A stretch of DNA of 64,000 nucleotides, from the NCBI RefSeq assembly GCF_002980575.1, contig NZ_PVBS01000004.1, positions 1 through 64,000 on the forward strand, given 5' to 3'. The notes beneath the pieces are model-generated. The model saw only the letters and a list, made by a program, of their open reading frames with translations. It searched no databases and had not been told where the DNA came from. The first letter of the stretch is position 1. Each line of letters opens with the position of its first letter. The stretch is from Sphingobacterium gobiense. Lineage in GTDB: Bacteria; Bacteroidota; Bacteroidia; Sphingobacteriales; Sphingobacteriaceae. Positions 60,591 through 64,000 of this stretch are shown one piece after another. Position numbers and translations under genes: made by a program.

Positions 60591-61868
60591 ATGAACATTC
60601 AATTTAAGTCGATTAACATATCTAATAGAATAGATTATTATTTATTTCTGTTATTTCCGTTGTTTTCGTTCTATTTCTATCGTTATGTGGGAATTGGCGG
60701 TGGTCTTCAGAAAGGAGCCTATTTTGCTTTTTTTCTTTTAACGACATTATGGGTCGGCAAGTTTATTTTGCGGTCATTTTTAAGCTATAGATACGCAAGA
60801 TTGGTTCGGATGATGTTATTTCTGATGTGTTTGTCAATTTTCGTCTCGTATTTGTATTGGGGACAAGACATTGTATTGGGGTTTAGAGTGACTGCTTCTT
60901 ATATGGCAATAATTTATTTTTTTGTTCTTCTGAAATATAGGCCAACCTTAAGAGATTTAAAAAAGTTAATTTATATATACACGTTTGTTTATATCTTATG
61001 TTGGACTTATGGAATGATTAAAGCCCCAGAAATAGTTTTTGGCCTGGAAAAAGAAGATGGATTGAAAGACGACCGAGGGCTTTTTCGATTGTCCATTCCT
61101 GGTAGAGGGTTTCTAACCCTATGTTTGTTCATGTGTTTGAATGAGTATACATTAACAAAGAAGAAGCTGTGGGTTTTATTTACTATAGCGCTATTTCTAA
61201 TAACCGTGATGCACGTTATTAGACAGGTTATATTATTATCTGCATTTATCTCGATCTGCTACCTCATTAGAAAGGTGCGATATTTTTGGCTTTACTTTAT
61301 CATTCTAGTCGTCTCTGCAATTTTTATTGGAAGTATTGATATTAAAGACGACGGTATTCTGGGGAGCATGTTGGCTCTCACGGAGCGACAATTGGATGAA
61401 CAACGATCGGGGGAAGAAAATGTACGGATTACAGAATATCGATATTTTTTTTCAGAATATTCAAATAGCATTATAACAGCGATTTTCGGGAATGGAGTCC
61501 CACATAGCGAGTCGGGATTTGGAAGACGGGAACTAAGAATAAATTCTGATTTTGAATTCTTTGCCAATGATGTAGGGTATGCTGAAATATTTATACGATT
61601 TGGCACTTTGGGATTACTAATTTATGCATCCATTTTTATTTCTGCTTTCACTCAGACCGCTTCCGAAAAGACGAATTTTGCTAAACTTTTCATCATATAT
61701 ATAGCGATTGCCAATTTTACTGCTTCGTGGGTTTTTCATGATGTAATTTGTTTAGGCATTTGTCTATATATATTAGAAAGAGACAGTTTATCACAAAAAA
61801 GATTTTTCCGAAGAACTGAAGAGTTAAAGAATTTGGTGATCTCTAATAGATTTTTTACTAGAAAATAA
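60591..61868 (+). CDS. Wzy-like O-antigen/capsule polymerase
   Basis: A 425-residue protein with about 11 membrane helices and one larger outside loop between residues 255 and 325 ('RQLDEQRSGEENVRITEYRY'), as in Wzy and O-antigen ligases. The early helices, such as 'YLFLLFPLFSFYFYRYVGIG', show no closer family mark. Position among wzx and glycosyltransferase genes supports the polymerase role. 60484-60590 is gene-free. Confidence 0.78.
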   Translation: MNIQFKSINISNRIDYYLFLLFPLFSFYFYRYVGIGGGLQKGAYFAFFLLTTLWVGKFILRSFLSYRYARLVRMMLFLMCLSIFVSYLYWGQDIVLGFRVTASYMAIIYFFVLLKYRPTLRDLKKLIYIYTFVYILCWTYGMIKAPEIVFGLEKEDGLKDDRGLFRLSIPGRGFLTLCLFMCLNEYTLTKKKLWVLFTIALFLITVMHVIRQVILLSAFISICYLIRKVRYFWLYFIILVVSAIFIGSIDIKDDGILGSMLALTERQLDEQRSGEENVRITEYRYFFSEYSNSIITAIFGNGVPHSESGFGRRELRINSDFEFFANDVGYAEIFIRFGTLGLLIYASIFISAFTQTASEKTNFAKLFIIYIAIANFTASWVFHDVICLGICLYILERDSLSQKRFFRRTEELKNLVISNRFFTRK

Positions 61869-61896
61869 AGTGAAGTGTTTGTAAATATGGCAATAT

Positions 61897-62862
61897 ATGG
61901 AAGAGTTAGAAGGTATTACAGATTTTAAACTAGCGATAGTGATACCGGGGTACAAAAATATTTTTATTGAGAACACCCTTGAATCTATAGCTAATCAAAC
62001 TAATAAAAACTTTACCGTTTATATCGGCGATGATAATAGTCCTCATGATTTGGGACGGATTTGTAGAGAATATTGTGGGAAAATTAGGTTAGTTTATCGA
62101 CGATTTGACGAAAATTTAGGAGGAACAAATCTAGTGAATCATTGGAATCGTTGTTTAGAAATGGTAGCGGATGAAGAATGGATTTGGCTATTTTCGGACG
62201 ATGATATTCTTGATGAGAATTGTGTACAAAACTTTTACGATGAAATAGCTAAGAGCAAAGATATTTTTGATGTCTATCATTTTGATATAAATATCATTGG
62301 AGAGAACAATCAAATTCTGTCTTCTCAGAATCAATTTCCAGAAGTGTTACATGTTAAAGACTTTATTTTAAAGAGAAGCGTAGGTTGTATCAAGTCGTAT
62401 GTGGTAGAATATATTTTTAATAGGACGGTTTTAGAAAATCTTGGAGGTTTTGTGAATTTTCCTATCGCTTGGCATAGCGATGAGGCGACAGTGATTTTTG
62501 GAGCATCCAAAACAGGGATTAAAACTATTAGAGGTGGACGTGTAAATTGGCGATCAAGTGAGTTCAATATAACTCCTAACTCAACGTCGTTGAAGGTTGT
62601 TGAACAAAAGATCAAAGCTAGTAAAGAGTTTTCAATTTGGCTACAGAAATTTTTGGACACTAATGACATTCGGCTAAATAGAGGCATGTCGTATTATTTG
62701 ATTAAAAGATTTTGTTATGAATTGCATCTGTATCGGAAATGCATCTCCATGAGAGATACATTTGCTTCACTTAAAGAGTATATCCATAACCTACGATTAG
62801 ATTATTGGTATCCCTTTTCTCTTCTTATTCTTTTAAAATTTCACATCTTAAATAAACGTTAA
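61897..62862 (+). CDS. Family 2 glycosyltransferase
   Basis: A 321-residue GT-A enzyme. The nucleotide-sugar site is seen in 'FKLAIVIPGYKNIFIENTL', 'YIGDDNSPHDL' and the metal-binding 'WLFSDDDILDENCV'. It adds one sugar to the growing lipid-linked unit on the cytoplasmic side. Donor and acceptor cannot be told. Its stop codon overlaps the next ATG by one base. Confidence 0.9.
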   Translation: MEELEGITDFKLAIVIPGYKNIFIENTLESIANQTNKNFTVYIGDDNSPHDLGRICREYCGKIRLVYRRFDENLGGTNLVNHWNRCLEMVADEEWIWLFSDDDILDENCVQNFYDEIAKSKDIFDVYHFDINIIGENNQILSSQNQFPEVLHVKDFILKRSVGCIKSYVVEYIFNRTVLENLGGFVNFPIAWHSDEATVIFGASKTGIKTIRGGRVNWRSSEFNITPNSTSLKVVEQKIKASKEFSIWLQKFLDTNDIRLNRGMSYYLIKRFCYELHLYRKCISMRDTFASLKEYIHNLRLDYWYPFSLLILLKFHILNKR

Positions 62863-63848
62863 TGAAGGCATTTGTTTACCCGATGAAGAGTGTTGATACG
62901 CTAAAGCTGGAAAATCCTTATTTAAGCCGTTTCACAGAGGCCGTGAACGCTGAATATCCGGTGCTTAATATGGGAGAAAGAACCCGGGGCTTCCTAAATG
63001 TTTTTAAATATTTTTTTAAATGTGATGTCTTCTTCCTGAATTGGGTTGAATCTCTTCGTGGATTTAATCTGCCGTTTATTTATCTGTTGTTAACCTTGGC
63101 AAAGACTTTTAATAAAAAAGTGATATGGATCCATCACAACTTACAGCCTCATAATGGACTGACTCCTGCTTCCAAGATTATCTTGCAGGCTTTGATGTCC
63201 TATTCCTATAGGATAATCATACATACTAAGCAGAGTTTCAAATACCTTCCTAATGAGTTTCACAAAAAATGTATATATATTTTACACCCATATTTTGAAA
63301 ATCTAAATTATAAAAAAACAGACGCGGTATATGATATTTTAATATGGGGCAGTATGCGAAAAAGTAAAGGTGTTTTGGAATTTCTAAATTATTTTTCTGA
63401 AAGTTCTTCACCATTTAAGATTTTGATTATTGGCAAATTTTCTAATGGGGATTATTACCAGAGAGTAAAGGATTCTGTTAAGGGGAACCCAAATGTAACC
63501 ATAGAAGATAGATATTTATCCGATGAGGAGTTTTTAGATATCCACTGTCTAGCAAAAAAAGTACTGTTTATATACAACGGTCCGAGTGTTCTAAATTCTG
63601 GCGCATTGATTAGATCGCTGTCTACCGGAAGGGACATTATTGGGCCTAACAGAGGAGCTTTTATCGATTATAAAGAGCTGGGGTTGGTCGAGACATTCGA
63701 AACCTTCGAAGATATTTTAAACCTCGTGAGCAAATCATCTCAAGAAAATGAATCTAAATTGTCTAAGTTGAAAACTTCAATTGAAATGAATAGCTGGGAA
63801 CAATTTGGAAAGAAAATCAGAAAAGCGCTTCAAACAACCGAGCAATGA
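62862..63848 (+). CDS. GT-B-fold glycosyltransferase
   Basis: A 328-residue protein. The N-terminal half has 'KVIWIHHNLQPHNGLTPASK', a pattern of GT-B enzymes close to GT4; the C-terminal half has 'DILIWGSMRKSKGVLEFLNY' and 'GPSVLNSGALIRSLSTGRDI', where the donor nucleotide would bind. The EX7E motif is not clear. It overlaps the next gene by 4 bases (ATGA). Confidence 0.78.
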   Translation: MKAFVYPMKSVDTLKLENPYLSRFTEAVNAEYPVLNMGERTRGFLNVFKYFFKCDVFFLNWVESLRGFNLPFIYLLLTLAKTFNKKVIWIHHNLQPHNGLTPASKIILQALMSYSYRIIIHTKQSFKYLPNEFHKKCIYILHPYFENLNYKKTDAVYDILIWGSMRKSKGVLEFLNYFSESSSPFKILIIGKFSNGDYYQRVKDSVKGNPNVTIEDRYLSDEEFLDIHCLAKKVLFIYNGPSVLNSGALIRSLSTGRDIIGPNRGAFIDYKELGLVETFETFEDILNLVSKSSQENESKLSKLKTSIEMNSWEQFGKKIRKALQTTEQ

Positions 63849-64000
63849 AAAATATAATATTCTATCAAGGAAAAACGCAATACTCGAATACTGGGGACGC
63901 TCTCATAAACAAAAGTCTAATAGAACATCTTAGACCGTATGCCCAAATCGTTTTAAATAATAAAGGAATGCCGGAGGGTTATTTAAGGGAACTGGGGGCA
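63845..64000 (+). CDS. Second polysaccharide pyruvyl transferase family protein, 5' part
   Basis: An open frame of 52 codons running off the window. The start 'KNIIFYQGKTQYSNTGDALI' matches the usual N-terminus of polysaccharide pyruvyl transferases (a G-D-A pair after an N). If right, the cluster has two pyruvyl transferases. The rest of the gene is outside. Confidence 0.7.
   Translation, partial: MKNIIFYQGKTQYSNTGDALINKSLIEHLRPYAQIVLNNKGMPEGYLRELGA

Noticed and set aside
1-64000. CRISPR arrays, transposase genes, integrases or prophage genes
   Set aside because: None seen: no array of short regular repeats with spacers, and no ORF with transposase or integrase motifs.

Overview
The window reads as a chromosomal segment of a Bacteroidota bacterium, most likely a member of the Sphingobacteriaceae; I do not assign a genus. 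The evidence is the bamD-rpoZ-coaBC order, a SusC/SusD pair controlled by a FecR/ECF-sigma pair, an OmpA with a thrombospondin-3-like linker, and promoter elements of the Bacteroidota type (TAnnTTTG at -7) close upstream of many genes.

Layout. Bases 1-83 are the 3' end of a 5S rRNA with its terminator. From 0.1 to 30 kb there are mainly housekeeping genes: an rRNA cytosine methyltransferase, coaBC, rpoZ, bamD, a Nfu-type Fe-S protein, a LolE/FtsX-type permease, aroE, a large TPR protein, ompA, a Pit phosphate transporter with its DUF47 partner, a PhoR-like kinase, psd, polA, rsgA, an AsmA-like protein, a Ktr-type potassium uptake pair, a YfhO membrane protein, rarA, an exonuclease and a mannose-1-phosphate guanylyltransferase. 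From 30.7 to 35.4 kb are a CpsB-like phosphatase and the dTDP-L-rhamnose genes rfbBCDA. From 35.4 to 42.5 kb, on the minus strand, lies a TonB-dependent SusC/SusD uptake pair with its FecR anti-sigma and ECF sigma. From 42.6 to 48.3 kb are a membrane O-acyltransferase with an SGNH domain, a small lipoprotein, a short ORF behind a hairpin, an LpxL-like acyltransferase, and a two-component pair whose kinase has lost its usual phosphoacceptor histidine. From 48.4 kb to the end is an exopolysaccharide or capsule cluster: initiating sugar transferase, an outer-membrane barrel protein and lipoprotein, CpsB, Wza-like export protein, Wzc-like tyrosine kinase, then an A/T-richer variable part with an acetyltransferase broken by a frameshift, a Wzx flippase, two polysaccharide pyruvyl transferases (the second cut by the window edge), a Wzy-like polymerase and two glycosyltransferases.

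How the genes fit together. ManC (GDP-mannose) and RfbABCD (dTDP-rhamnose) make activated sugars. The WcaJ-like enzyme starts the repeat unit, the glycosyltransferases and pyruvyl/acetyl transferases build and decorate it, Wzx/Wzy flip and polymerise it, and Wza/Wzc with two CpsB-like phosphatases control chain length and export. The LytTR regulator directly upstream is a candidate controller of the cluster.

The least ordinary features are: (i) a dispersed intergenic element of about 340-415 bp in three copies, with several stems maintained by compensatory changes, which ends just before a promoter; (ii) four genes whose -7 element is exactly 4 nt from the ATG, implying leaderless mRNAs; (iii) the one-base frameshift in the capsule acetyltransferase; (iv) the degenerate sensor kinase beside an intact response regulator, behind a short-ORF/acyltransferase module; (v) a Cys in place of the catalytic Ser in the SGNH domain of the O-acyltransferase.
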